In this document: positions 44,275 to 52,929 of the stretch, in pieces
Layout of the letters: the number at the start of each line of letters is the position of its first letter
Position numbering within the stretch: the stretch's first letter is position 1
Assembly (NCBI GenBank): GCA_030753265.1
Contig: JASMCQ010000094.1
Span: 1-64,000 of the forward strand
Origin: Dehalococcoidia bacterium
GTDB taxonomy: Bacteria > Chloroflexota > Dehalococcoidia > UBA3495
DNA: 64,000 nt
Reading direction: 5' to 3'
Position numbers and translations under genes: made by a program
Notes under the pieces: generated by a model
What the model was told of the DNA's origin: nothing
Seen by the model: only the letters and a program-made list of their open reading frames with translations
Database searches by the model: none

Positions 44275-45789
44275 ATGGAAATAATTTTCAAGACCGGCGA
44301 CATAACCGGCATCGACACCCCCGCCCTGGTTGTCAACCTGTTCCAGGGTGTGTCCCAACCCGGAGGGGCCACCGGCGCGGTGGACCAGGCGCTGGACGGC
44401 GCCATAAGCCGGCTGATCCAGGACGGCGAGATCAAAGGCAAGCCGGGGGAGATCAGCTTGATTCACACCCTTGGCAAGATCGGACCGGTCCGGGTGGTCG
44501 TGGCCGGACTCGGACCGGCGGAGGGTTTCGACGCCCAGGCGGTGCGCCGGGTCTCCGGAAGCGTGCTCCGCTTTCTGCGGCATCGGGGCATCCGCCGGGC
44601 GGCGACCATTGCCCACGGCGCCGGGATCGGCGGCCTGGACCCCCAAGCTTCGGGGCAGGCCATCGCCGAGGGCGCCCTGCTGGGCCTCTACCGGTTCGGC
44701 ATCTACCTCTCCAACGCGGCGGTAGCGCCCGCGGACTTCGAGGAGTTGACGATTGTCGACCGGGATTCCGGTACGGCCTCCGCCCTCGAGTTGGGGGTGG
44801 CCCGCGGGAAGGTAATGGCGGATGCGACGATACTGGCCAGGGACATGGTTAACGAGCCGGCCAACGTCATGACTCCCACCAGGATGGCGGAGGTCGCCGG
44901 TTCCGTCGCTGACGCGGGAGGGCTCTCCCTCACCATTTTGGAAGCCTCGGAGATGCGGGAATTAGGCATGGGCGCGCTGCTGGGAGTGGCTCAGGGCAGC
45001 GACCAACCGCCCAAGCTGATCGTCCTGAATTACACCGGCGACCCGGACAACCCGGCCAACAACCTAGGGCTGGTGGGCAAGGGGATCACCTTCGATACCG
45101 GAGGCATATCTTTGAAGCAACCCGGCGGTATGGAGGCAATGAAAGGCGACATGGCCGGCGGAGCTTCGGTGATCGCCGCCATGCAGGCGATAGGGCGGCT
45201 CAAGCCCGCGATCAACGTGACCGGCATCATCGCGGCCTCCGAAAACATGCCCGGCGGCTCGGCCCAGCGGCCCGGCGACGTGGTGCGGGCGATGAACGGC
45301 AAGACCATCGAAGTCATCAACACCGACGCCGAGGGCCGCTTGGTGCTGGCCGACGCCCTCTGCTACGCCCGCGGCCAGGGACTCACCCGGCTGGTGGACG
45401 TGGCCACGCTGACCGGGGCGATGGTGACCACCCTGGGCAAGGTCTGTACCGGCGTCATGGGCAACAAGCAGGGACTCATCGACCAGATTATCGCGGCGGG
45501 CCGGACGGCAGGGGAGAAGTTCTGGCAATTGCCCATGTTCGAGGAGTACAAGGACCTGATCAAGAGCGACGTGGCGGACATGAAGAACAGCGGCGGACGC
45601 CAGGCCGGTTCCATCAGCGCCGCCTTCCTGCTCGCCGAGTTTGCGGGCGACGCTGCTTGGGTGCACCTGGACATCGCCGGCACCTCGACATCGGAGAGAA
45701 CCAAAGGTTACCAGATCAAAGGCGCCACCGGCACCCCGGCTCGCACCCTGGCCCAACTGGCCCTGCATCTGTCGGAAGAAGAAAACTGA
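44275..45789 (+). CDS. pepA: Leucyl aminopeptidase (M17)
   Basis: 504-residue dizinc aminopeptidase. The catalytic domain has KGITFDTGGISLKQ with Lys and Asp ligands, MKGDMAGGASV, and the signature NTDAEGRLVLADAL with the catalytic Arg. The N-terminal macro-like domain (residues 1-170) is also present. ATG at 44275 with GAGGAAA nearby; a longer in-frame start at 44224 overlaps the preceding gene. Functions in peptide turnover; some homologues bind DNA. Confidence 0.95.
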   Translation: MEIIFKTGDITGIDTPALVVNLFQGVSQPGGATGAVDQALDGAISRLIQDGEIKGKPGEISLIHTLGKIGPVRVVVAGLGPAEGFDAQAVRRVSGSVLRFLRHRGIRRAATIAHGAGIGGLDPQASGQAIAEGALLGLYRFGIYLSNAAVAPADFEELTIVDRDSGTASALELGVARGKVMADATILARDMVNEPANVMTPTRMAEVAGSVADAGGLSLTILEASEMRELGMGALLGVAQGSDQPPKLIVLNYTGDPDNPANNLGLVGKGITFDTGGISLKQPGGMEAMKGDMAGGASVIAAMQAIGRLKPAINVTGIIAASENMPGGSAQRPGDVVRAMNGKTIEVINTDAEGRLVLADALCYARGQGLTRLVDVATLTGAMVTTLGKVCTGVMGNKQGLIDQIIAAGRTAGEKFWQLPMFEEYKDLIKSDVADMKNSGGRQAGSISAAFLLAEFAGDAAWVHLDIAGTSTSERTKGYQIKGATGTPARTLAQLALHLSEEEN

Positions 45790-46165
45790 GAGCCTAGCCC
45801 TGCCAACCTGTGCCAAGCTTCATAACCCTGAATTTGGAGAGCTTTGCGACGCGACATCCCCTTGCTAATAGAGGGATACAGGGGATTCTGTTCATCAACA
45901 ACGCCTGGAATTATTTTCGCCCTCTATGCTGCGATCAATAACACCAAACCCTTGGTCCTCGTTGTTCGACTGCCGGGCAACCTGGAGGGCCTTCGGTCCA
46001 CCTATCCAGCCCGGGGTTGACAACGCTGCCTCCGCGCCTTAGGATACTCAACATGGTTAAGTATGCTGAGGCTGGCGCGGGCGATTTATCTCGGACCGCC
46101 GATGGTCCGAGGAGCGCCTGCTTTCGGCGGCAGCCAGTACCGGGGTTCAGGCGGGGGTCCGGCGG
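45790..46165. other. 376-bp spacer without recognisable gene
   Basis: Between pepA and the MFS gene, both on the plus strand. No gene, strong terminator or listed repeat was recognised. Confidence 0.5.
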
Positions 46166-47434
46166 GTGAGCAGCGCCGAGGCCCAGCGATACTCCGACCT
46201 TCCAAAGAGTTACCACGTCTGGAAATGGCGGGTCCTGCTCGTCTTCTGTGGATTCTACATTTTCCTGTACCTGGGTCGCTTCAACTTCTGGCCGGTATCT
46301 CCGCTGGTAAAAGCGGACCTGGATCTCAGCAACGTTGAGATCGGCCTGATAAACGCGATGCTCCTCTGGGGCTTTGGGCTGGGGGACCTGGTCCACGGCC
46401 GGCTGGCCGAGGCCTACGGCCTTCGATTGTGGGTGCTGCTCGGGGCGGTCCTGACCACGGTTCTCAACTGGATCACCAGCTTCGCCACCTCCCCGGTCAC
46501 CATGGCCATCCCCTGGGGCATCGCTGGATTCGTTAACGCCGCCTGCTGGAGCCCCGGCATAAGCATGGTCTCCCAGTGGTGGCCCCGGCGCGACCGGGGC
46601 ATGGCCATGGGGTTCGTGGGGACGGCCGCCGGCGGGGCTATGCTGATGATGTGGTGGATCAGCGGATCGGTGGGCGCCGAGTTCGGGTGGCGGGCCGCCT
46701 TCCGCTACCCGCCTCTGATCATCGCGGTTCTTGGGATAGCGGTCTACTTCCTGGCCCGGGACCGGCCCACCGACGTTGGTCTGCCCGAATACGTGGAGGA
46801 AGACCAGGTGTCCGCCGCGCCGGAGGCGGTGGCGTCGGAGCGCCTCCGGGGCCTGGGGCCCTACAAAGAGCTGCTCTCCAACCCCCGCTTTCTGCTGGCC
46901 AGTCACGTAAAGGGCCTGGAAAACGTGGTGCGCTACGGGCTGACCACCTGGGTCCCCATCTACTACTTTGAAGAAGGCGGGCTGTCGATCGAGTCCACCG
47001 TCCTGCTGACCATCCTGCTGCCTTTGGGGTACCTGGTCGCGCCGCCCCTGTCCGGCATCGTCTCCGACCGGCTGCTGCACAGCGCCCGGCGGCCCATGGT
47101 CCTTTTTTCCTGCGCCGCCAGCACGGTGGTGCTGGTCGCCATCGCCTTCGCGCCTCCCGTGAACGTCACTTTGGGGGCGGCACTGCTCTTGCTGGGTGGG
47201 ATCTCGATGGGACTATCGCCCATGTCCACGGTGGCGGTGGACATCGCCGGACGGCGCATGTCCGGGACCTCCTCCGGTTTGCTGGACGCCCATGGGTATG
47301 CCTATGCCGGAATGCAGGCCATCGTCTTCAGCATCGTCCTGGACATGGCTGGCAGTCCCTGGCCGATTGTCTTCCTGGCGATGGCCGGGACCAGGATCGT
47401 TTCCGCCGCGATGATCGCCAAGGTCAAGGTGTAG
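46166..47434 (+). CDS. MFS transporter, OPA-like family
   Basis: 422-residue major facilitator with twelve predicted helices. N-terminal FYIFLYLGRFNFWPVSPLVKADL and the loop WWPRRDRGMAMGFVGTAAGG resemble the organophosphate:phosphate antiporter family (GlpT/UhpT/ExuT-like), with GRLAEAYGLR as the inter-helix motif A region. The substrate is not evident; acidic sugars or organophosphates are typical of the family. GTG start with weak RBS. Confidence 0.85.
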   Translation: MSSAEAQRYSDLPKSYHVWKWRVLLVFCGFYIFLYLGRFNFWPVSPLVKADLDLSNVEIGLINAMLLWGFGLGDLVHGRLAEAYGLRLWVLLGAVLTTVLNWITSFATSPVTMAIPWGIAGFVNAACWSPGISMVSQWWPRRDRGMAMGFVGTAAGGAMLMMWWISGSVGAEFGWRAAFRYPPLIIAVLGIAVYFLARDRPTDVGLPEYVEEDQVSAAPEAVASERLRGLGPYKELLSNPRFLLASHVKGLENVVRYGLTTWVPIYYFEEGGLSIESTVLLTILLPLGYLVAPPLSGIVSDRLLHSARRPMVLFSCAASTVVLVAIAFAPPVNVTLGAALLLLGGISMGLSPMSTVAVDIAGRRMSGTSSGLLDAHGYAYAGMQAIVFSIVLDMAGSPWPIVFLAMAGTRIVSAAMIAKVKV

Positions 47435-47693
47435 CACGGCTCTGCCTTCAGCTTCGCCCGCCCTTTCCTCAGGGCCGCCCGCCCAAAACGGGTGCCGGGC
47501 GATGGCCAACGTCAGGTTCGGCGGCCCACCATGCGGCGAGGTAACACGCCCAGCCGCTTTCCTTTCCGCTGCGTCGTTCTCACTTGTCCCAATCTTGCGC
47601 ATGGCCGGGACTGCGAATATTTGGTCTTGACAACCGATATCAACATGCCGCAATATTTAAGCGCAACCAATTGCAGAAGAGTTTGGTTACACG

Positions 47694-48134
47694 GTGAACC
47701 ACGAACTAGCCGTAGAGGCTCTCAGAGACAAAGGGTACCGGCTCACCCCCCAGCGGCTCATCGTCCTCTCCACAGTGGCGGAGGGCGCCGGGCACATGGG
47801 GGTGGATGAGGTATTCAGGCGGGCTAAGGAAGCCTATCCCTATATGGACATCGCCACGGTGTACCGGACCCTCCACCTGTTTCGAGATCTGGGGGTGATG
47901 ACGGAGGTGGCCATTGGGGACCGGCTTCACTACGAGTTGACCGGCCCCCAGGGGCGCCACCACCACATGGTTTGCCGGGTCTGCAACGGGGCCTTCGACC
48001 TCAGCCCCCACTACCTGGAGGAGTTCCGGAAGACACTGAACCGGGAATTCGGATTCGAGCCTGACCTGGATCACTTCACCGTGTCCGGTGTCTGTGCCGA
48101 TTGCTGCTCTGAAGAGAAGCGTCGACAAGCATAA
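47694..48134 (+). CDS. Fur-family metal-dependent regulator
   Basis: 146-residue Fur superfamily protein. An N-terminal winged helix (KGYRLTPQRLIVLSTVAEG, TVYRTLHLFRDLG) and a C-terminal metal-binding domain with the His cluster GRHHHMVCRVC and a second pair CADCC, the two CxxC pairs that hold structural zinc. It could be Fur, Zur, Nur or PerR; the adjacent NicO-type transporter favours a nickel/cobalt or zinc role, but this is inference. GTG start. A TTGACA (47627-47632) lies upstream. Confidence 0.9.
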   Translation: MNHELAVEALRDKGYRLTPQRLIVLSTVAEGAGHMGVDEVFRRAKEAYPYMDIATVYRTLHLFRDLGVMTEVAIGDRLHYELTGPQGRHHHMVCRVCNGAFDLSPHYLEEFRKTLNREFGFEPDLDHFTVSGVCADCCSEEKRRQA

Positions 48135-48163
48135 AGAGTCAACCCCACTGAACGGGTGATAGT

Positions 48164-48904
48164 ATGGAAGAGAGACTGGCCGAGCTTGGCCTGTTCGCAG
48201 CCCTGGGCCTGGGTGTGGTTCTTGGTCTGAGACACTCCCTGGACCCCGACCATGTGGTAGCGGTATCCACTATCGTCAGTGAGTATCGAAACCCCATGAA
48301 ATCCTTTTGGGTGGGTATTTCCTGGGGCTTCGGGCACACCACAACTCTCTTCTTGCTGGGCATCGTGATCATCGCTCTTCGCCTGACCATACCCGACCGC
48401 CTGGCCTTGCTCCTGGAGTTTGGCGTGGGAGTCATGCTGGTCGGTCTTGGGGCCCAGGTTATCTACAACTTCCGGAAGAAAAGGGTGCATCAGCACGAAC
48501 ACGGCCACGTGGAGAGTGAGCATCAACATTACCACTCCCATGCTCAGAACCCTGTGCCCGTCCAGGAGCACCACCAAATCCTGGGCGTTGGCAAGCCATT
48601 CTTGAGGAAGAAATCCTACTTTATAGGGATGGTTCAAGGCGTGGCGGGAACCGCCGCCCTGACTCTGCTGGTGTTGGCTTCCATCGAAAATCCGATAACC
48701 GGCATGGTGTACCTCTTGCTATTCGGAGTAGGCTCGGTGCTGAGCATGGGCATGATGACCATCTTGATCAGCCTGCCCTTTGTCTTCTCGGCCAACCGCC
48801 TGCCCAATTTGAACCGGTTTGTCCAGTTCGGCACGGGGACCCTGAGCATCCTTATTGGCTTCGGCTTGATGTACAAGATCGGGTTCGTTGACGGCCTCTT
48901 CTAG
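48164..48904 (+). CDS. NicO/UreH-type metal transporter
   Basis: 246-residue membrane protein with six predicted helices. The first helix carries the metal-site motif RHSLDPDHVVAVSTI (HX4D-type of Ni/Co transporters), and the cytoplasmic loop is His-rich (HQHEHGHVESEHQHYHSH, residues ~108-127), as in nickel/cobalt permeases. Encoded 30 bp after the Fur-family gene, so the two probably form a metal-uptake operon. ATG start. Which metal is carried is not shown by sequence. Confidence 0.85.
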   Translation: MEERLAELGLFAALGLGVVLGLRHSLDPDHVVAVSTIVSEYRNPMKSFWVGISWGFGHTTTLFLLGIVIIALRLTIPDRLALLLEFGVGVMLVGLGAQVIYNFRKKRVHQHEHGHVESEHQHYHSHAQNPVPVQEHHQILGVGKPFLRKKSYFIGMVQGVAGTAALTLLVLASIENPITGMVYLLLFGVGSVLSMGMMTILISLPFVFSANRLPNLNRFVQFGTGTLSILIGFGLMYKIGFVDGLF

Positions 48905-48970
48905 GCGGGGCCTTCGCCGGTATCTCCTTACTGGACCGGCCAGGCCGAGTACCTCCGCGCAAGAAAAATG

Positions 48971-49034
48971 TGACGAGGGCCATCGCCCTGAAAATGGCAC
49001 TCTGTAACGGCCAGGCTAATCCTGGCGAAGATAG
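48971..49034 (+). repeat. Paired element A: hairpin-bearing repeat
   Basis: Sequence gacgagggccatcgccctga continues with aaatggcactctgtaacgg and ccaggctaatcctggcgaag. It aligns with element B at 50853-50914. The hairpin gccat-cgccctgaaa-atggc corresponds to gccac-caccctgaaa-gtggc in B: the closing pair changes T-A to C-G on both sides. In the 661-bp spacer after the NicO gene; no gene was recognised in the rest of that spacer. Confidence 0.5.
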
Positions 49035-49565
49035 AAATCAAGTGGTATTGCCCCTCGTAGTTCTCCCTGTCACGGGCCGTGGCGGGCCAGAGGTTGATGC
49101 GCATTTGACAATATGCTTGCTCCTCAGTGGACCGGAGACTCAAGCTGATGGGCGAGCGTTTCACCATTCCGGAAGCGATCTTCGGAAAACTTCGTCGATC
49201 GTCGAGTAGGCGCGCTTGCTTTCGCCGGTCCCCTTGTGTACCCTATTCGTGGTCAATGCCCAGCCAAATAACCGGACAACTGGAAATCGTCTTGGGTGGT
49301 AGCAAAATCTCCACCAAGCCGGGTTTAGACGCTTCGTGGAGTAACGATTGATCTTCTCAAGGAAGAACGAACGGTTCATGATGACGGAAGTCGTGTCCCG
49401 TTCGGCCCTCTCTCCGTCTTCGCCGGAGCGATCTCTGGCCATGCCACCGCCCTGGCGGAACCCTCGCGGTGAGGCCTTATCCACATTTGGATCAGAGTCA
49501 ATCATGCCTCTGCGACTTCGTTCGAGAAGTGCCTTGGGGAAACGCAGCATGCGGCCTAAACAGAC

Positions 49566-50834
49566 ATGAAGCCAACGGGCCCAGCGGAAACCCGAAGAGC
49601 GCGAAATTCAGGCCTTTCCCGCACCTTCTCCGCTCTTCAAAATAAAGACTTCCGGTATCTCTGGGTCGGCAGCGCCTTCATCAGCGCCGGGAACCAGGTC
49701 CAGCAGATCGCCATGGGCTGGTTGGTGCTCCAGCTAACGGATTCGCCGTTCTGGGTGGGCGTTGTACTCGGGGTACGGGCGTTGCCCATTCTTCTCGTAG
49801 GTCCCCTGGCCGGGGTCGCTATCGACCGGCTGGACCGGAAGAAGCTCTTTCTAACAGCTCAGGCGGCTCTCGTCGTCATGGCGTTCCTTTTTGCCGTCGA
49901 TGTGCAGGTGGACAGGGTTACGGAATTGCACGCCCTCCTCTTCAGTTTCCTGCTGGGGCTGGACTCGGCGTTGAGCCAGCCGGTGCGGCAGGCATTGATC
50001 GTCAATACCGTGCCGGAGGAAGACCTGACCAACGCCATCGCCCTCAATAACTCGGCTAATGGAGTTACTCAAAGCATTGCCCCCTTGATTAGCGGGACGA
50101 TGATTGCGGTGATGGGGGTCTCCGGCAACTTCTTCATTCAGAGTGCCGCTTATCTGGCGGTGTTCCTAATCATCCTGCCCATGAAGACACCCTACCGGCG
50201 AGGGGCGGCCGAGCGGACGACGGTGGTGAAGAACCTTGTGGAAGGTGTACGGCACGTCCGGAGCGACACGATCCTGTTGTTGCTGATAATCCTGGTCTTC
50301 ATACCATCCTTGTTTGTCCACTCGACTCAAAACCTACTGTCGGTGTTCGCGGTGGATGTGTTCCACGGCGGGGCGGTGGAGCTGGGGGCATTGGGCGCGG
50401 CGATGGGGATAGGCTCTCTGATGGCCACCTTCGCCATCGCCGCCCTGGGCGATTATCAGTCCAGGGGCAGGATCAACACGGGGTCGATTATCCTGGTGAC
50501 CTTGGCCCTCACTTTCTTCGGGATAACGTCCCATTTTGGCAGCCTGGGTGTATCCCTGGTCGTTATTGGAGTAATGGGTTTCTTCAACACCAGTTTTCGG
50601 CTGGTGAACAACGCCCTGGTACAGTCCAGAACTCCCGATGCGCTGCGCGGCCGGGTTACCAGCATATACGTGATGGACCATGGCTTCCAGCCTCTGGGCA
50701 GCCTTGTGCTGGGGGCGCTGGCCGAAGAAGGGGTCCTGGGTGTGAAGAACGCCGTGGTTTTGGCGGGGGTTGTGGCCATAGCGGTGACGGTCTTCATTGG
50801 CCTTCGGTTCCGGCAGCTGTGGAGCCTCAAGTAG
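49566..50834 (+). CDS. MFS transporter, EntS/enterobactin-exporter-like
   Basis: 422-residue major facilitator with twelve predicted helices. Family features: FSALQNKDFRYLWVGSAFISAGNQVQQIAMGWLVLQLT at the N-terminus (segment NKDFRYLWVGS), DRLDRKKLFLTAQ motif A, and SRTPDALRGRVTSIY. These proteins export siderophores, macrolides or other small molecules (EntS/MefA-like); substrate unknown. ATG start. Flanked by element A (532 bp upstream) and element B (20 bp downstream). Confidence 0.85.
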   Translation: MKPTGPAETRRARNSGLSRTFSALQNKDFRYLWVGSAFISAGNQVQQIAMGWLVLQLTDSPFWVGVVLGVRALPILLVGPLAGVAIDRLDRKKLFLTAQAALVVMAFLFAVDVQVDRVTELHALLFSFLLGLDSALSQPVRQALIVNTVPEEDLTNAIALNNSANGVTQSIAPLISGTMIAVMGVSGNFFIQSAAYLAVFLIILPMKTPYRRGAAERTTVVKNLVEGVRHVRSDTILLLLIILVFIPSLFVHSTQNLLSVFAVDVFHGGAVELGALGAAMGIGSLMATFAIAALGDYQSRGRINTGSIILVTLALTFFGITSHFGSLGVSLVVIGVMGFFNTSFRLVNNALVQSRTPDALRGRVTSIYVMDHGFQPLGSLVLGALAEEGVLGVKNAVVLAGVVAIAVTVFIGLRFRQLWSLK

Positions 50835-50852
50835 GGCGTTTCCGATCCCCAT

Positions 50853-50914
50853 TGGCGAGGGCCACCACCCTGAAAGTGGCGCCCAGCAAGTACCTCGCTA
50901 ATCCCGACGATATT
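50853..50914 (+). repeat. Paired element B: hairpin-bearing repeat
   Basis: Same orientation as element A, 1.88 kb away, starting about 20 bp after the MFS stop: ggcgagggccaccaccctga, then aagtggcgcccagcaagta, then cctcgctaatcccgacgata. The block gctaatcc is shared with A. Ends about 55 bp before the next gene. Confidence 0.5.
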
Positions 50915-50970
50915 TGAAATATGGTTGTTCAATTGGCAAACAATAAACGGATGTTTCGAGGAGGTACCGC

Positions 50971-51867
50971 GTGTCTATAGAGACTGTTGCGATTCTCAGC
51001 CCCGGAGATATGGGGCATGCCGTAGGCCAGTTGCTTCGAGAGCACGAGCTGCGGGTCGTCACCTGCCTGGCCGGGAGGTCCGGCCGGACTCGGGCCCTGG
51101 CCGAGAAAGCTGGCATCGCGGACATTCCGAGCCTTGAGGAGATGGTGAAGCAGTCCGACGTCATCCTCTCCATCACGGTATCTGAGGTGGTGCCCGCAAT
51201 GTGCCAATCGGTGGCTGACGCCATACGCGCCACCGGTTCAGACGTGCTGTTCGCCGAGTGCAACGCCATCGCTCCCCAGGTGGCCCGCCGCATGGAAACC
51301 GTCATCGAGACGGCCGGAGGCCGCTTTGTCGATGCCTCCATTATCGGAGGTCCGCCCAAAGGCGGGTCTTGCCCCCGATTCTACGCCTCAGGCCCGCGAC
51401 TAGCCGATTTCGAGCTGCTCCGGGATTTTGGGCTGGACGTGCGCGGCATGGGGTCTGAAATTGGCCTGGCGTCGGGCATCAAGATGTGCTACGCGGCCAT
51501 GACTAAAGGGTCGTCGGCTCTGTACGCCGAGCTTTTGATGGCCGCCGAACTGATGGGCCTATCCGACCATCTGCGGGAGGAGTTCCTCGGCAGCCAGCCC
51601 GCCATCTACAAACGGATGGAGGGCGGCATTCCCGGTGTGCCCGCCAAGTCACGGCGCTGGGTCAGCGAGATGCAGGAGATCGAAGCCACCTTCGACCATC
51701 TGGGTCTCACCCCGCGTATGTTCCAGGGTGTGGCCGACGTGTACCGGCAAATGGGCAGCACCTCGTTGGGTGACGAGACGCCCGAGACGAAAGACGCTGA
51801 CCGGAACCTGCAGCAGACGATCAGTCAACTGGCGTCCCACGTCGAGTCGAATAAGCAACAAGACTGA
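50971..51867 (+). CDS. NAD(P)-dependent dehydrogenase, DUF1932-type
   Basis: 298-residue protein resembling 3-hydroxyisobutyrate/6-phosphogluconate dehydrogenases: an N-terminal Rossmann domain (ILSPGDMGHAVGQLL) and a helical C-terminal domain of the DUF1932 kind (GLASGIKMCYAAMTKGSSALYAELL), where the Lys is the usual catalytic residue. The reaction is reduction or oxidation of a small hydroxy acid; the substrate is unknown. GTG start with a strong RBS (GAGGAGG, 6 bp). Confidence 0.85.
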   Translation: MSIETVAILSPGDMGHAVGQLLREHELRVVTCLAGRSGRTRALAEKAGIADIPSLEEMVKQSDVILSITVSEVVPAMCQSVADAIRATGSDVLFAECNAIAPQVARRMETVIETAGGRFVDASIIGGPPKGGSCPRFYASGPRLADFELLRDFGLDVRGMGSEIGLASGIKMCYAAMTKGSSALYAELLMAAELMGLSDHLREEFLGSQPAIYKRMEGGIPGVPAKSRRWVSEMQEIEATFDHLGLTPRMFQGVADVYRQMGSTSLGDETPETKDADRNLQQTISQLASHVESNKQQD

Positions 51868-51943
51868 GAATCGAGCATCCTGGGAAACCCTCAATCGCGA
51901 GGGAAGTTCGCTGGGCGCTTTCAAGAGAAAGTTGCCTGTCTAG

Positions 51944-51975
51944 CTATCGGTGGGAGCCTCTTTCCCCACCGGTAG
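51944..51975 (+). other. Terminator-like hairpin after the DUF1932-type gene
   Basis: 11-bp stem ctatcggtggg / cccaccggtag with one G-T pair and a 10-nt loop, 76 bp after the stop. No T-tract follows, so termination is uncertain. Confidence 0.45.
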
Positions 51976-52148
51976 TTGCACGAGTGGGATTCCTTTCGAA
52001 TGGGCTTGGGTTGGAGAGGCTCGGGCGGTTCGCCGCTTTCGAGGAACGCGCTCGCCAGAAACGGGTCCATGCGATCGAAGGGCGGTGTGGGGGCATTTCA
52101 AGGCGCCGCCTCGCAACAATCTTCGCATCGGCGAAGTCGTGCGATCGT

Positions 52149-52242
52149 CTTTCCGGCGAAGGCCGGAACCCAGGGAAGCGCTAACTGGATCCCGGCCTTC
52201 GCCGGGATGACGACCTGGGTATCGGGCCACTTACGGAGCATC
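52149..52242. repeat. Repeat family R1, copy 3
   Basis: Complete unit: ttccggcgaaggccggaacc, then ctggatcccggccttcgccg, ggatgacg and tail ctgggtatcgggccacttac. It is directly followed by copy 4, giving a 94-bp repeat period. In the 487-bp spacer between the DUF1932-type gene and the cupin gene (convergent). Confidence 0.8.
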
Positions 52243-52330
52243 GTTCCGGCGAAGGCTGAAACCCAGAGAAGCACAAGCTGGACCCCGGCCTTCGCTGGGA
52301 TGACGGCTTGGGTATCTGGCCAATTACGAG
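52243..52330. repeat. Repeat family R1, copy 4
   Basis: Tandem with copy 3; more diverged arms (ttccggcgaaggctgaaacc and ctggaccccggccttcgctg) but the same tail, ttgggtatctggccaattac. Copies 2, 3 and 4 share both the palindrome and the tail, so the mobile or amplified unit is longer than the hairpin. Confidence 0.75.
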
Positions 52331-52354
52331 GCACCGTTCTGCTGAAGGGTGCTA

Positions 52355-52723
52355 CTACTCAGTCTGAGTGGTCTTGCTGCCCGGAATGGTGATGGTGATG
52401 TGGGCCATGGAGGTGTCATCGGGGGCGCCGTGCCAATGGTTTTCACCGGCGGGAATCAGGACCATATCGCCCTCGGTAACCGTCAAGACCTCGCTGTCGT
52501 TCGCCACCTTGCCACTCCCCTGGGTGATGACCAGAAGCTGGTCTCCGGAGTGGGTGTGGAAACGGGTGCGGGAGCCGGCGTCGAAACTGACGACGGCGAA
52601 GTTGAAGTTGCTGCTCTCACCGGGCTGCAAAATGGCCTGCCTGTGGACCTGGTTGCCGGTCATCAAACCACCAACCATGTTTACTTTCACCTTTGGCGCG
52701 TCGCTAAAGGTTACCTTCTTCAT
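52355..52723 (-). CDS. Cupin-domain protein
   Basis: 122-residue single-domain cupin. Motif 1 is RTRFHTHSGDQLLVITQG and motif 2 is EGDMVLIPAGENHWHGA, giving a His-rich metal site (two His in HTH, one in NHWH). Function may be enzymatic or ligand-binding; not assigned. ATG with AGGAGAGG upstream; the frame continues 48 codons upstream without homology. Confidence 0.85.
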   Translation of the reverse strand: MKKVTFSDAPKVKVNMVGGLMTGNQVHRQAILQPGESSNFNFAVVSFDAGSRTRFHTHSGDQLLVITQGSGKVANDSEVLTVTEGDMVLIPAGENHWHGAPDDTSMAHITITIPGSKTTQTE

Positions 52724-52929
52724 GGGTCCTCTCCTTAACGAACGGTTTGGGCATGACCTTGGGGTTGTCTTTGCCGGCCGGCCCGCCGGCAAGGGGCAGG
52801 CGGCAGGCGGCGCGATTATGATACCCCGCGGACACCGCCAAGTCCACACGCGCTCCAGGCATGGCAAGAAGGGGAATTGCGCCGGCCCGGCGTCTGGCGA
52901 TTGGAGGGCGGTTCAGGCCCCTCGCCGTT

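Noticed and set aside
48971..49034. A TPP riboswitch, because of ctgtaacgg and ggctaatcctggcgaag.
   Set aside because: The other conserved half (ctgaga region) and the P1 closing pair are missing, and element B diverges from the TPP consensus.
49161..49550. A 129-codon minus-strand frame in the spacer before the MFS gene.
   Set aside because: No homology-like features, low-complexity Arg-rich composition and no convincing ribosome site.
52149..52330. A CRISPR array, because of two tandem ~94-bp units with a shared hairpin.
   Set aside because: The repeat, including its tail, is longer than a CRISPR repeat, the copies are few and diverged, and no cas genes are present.
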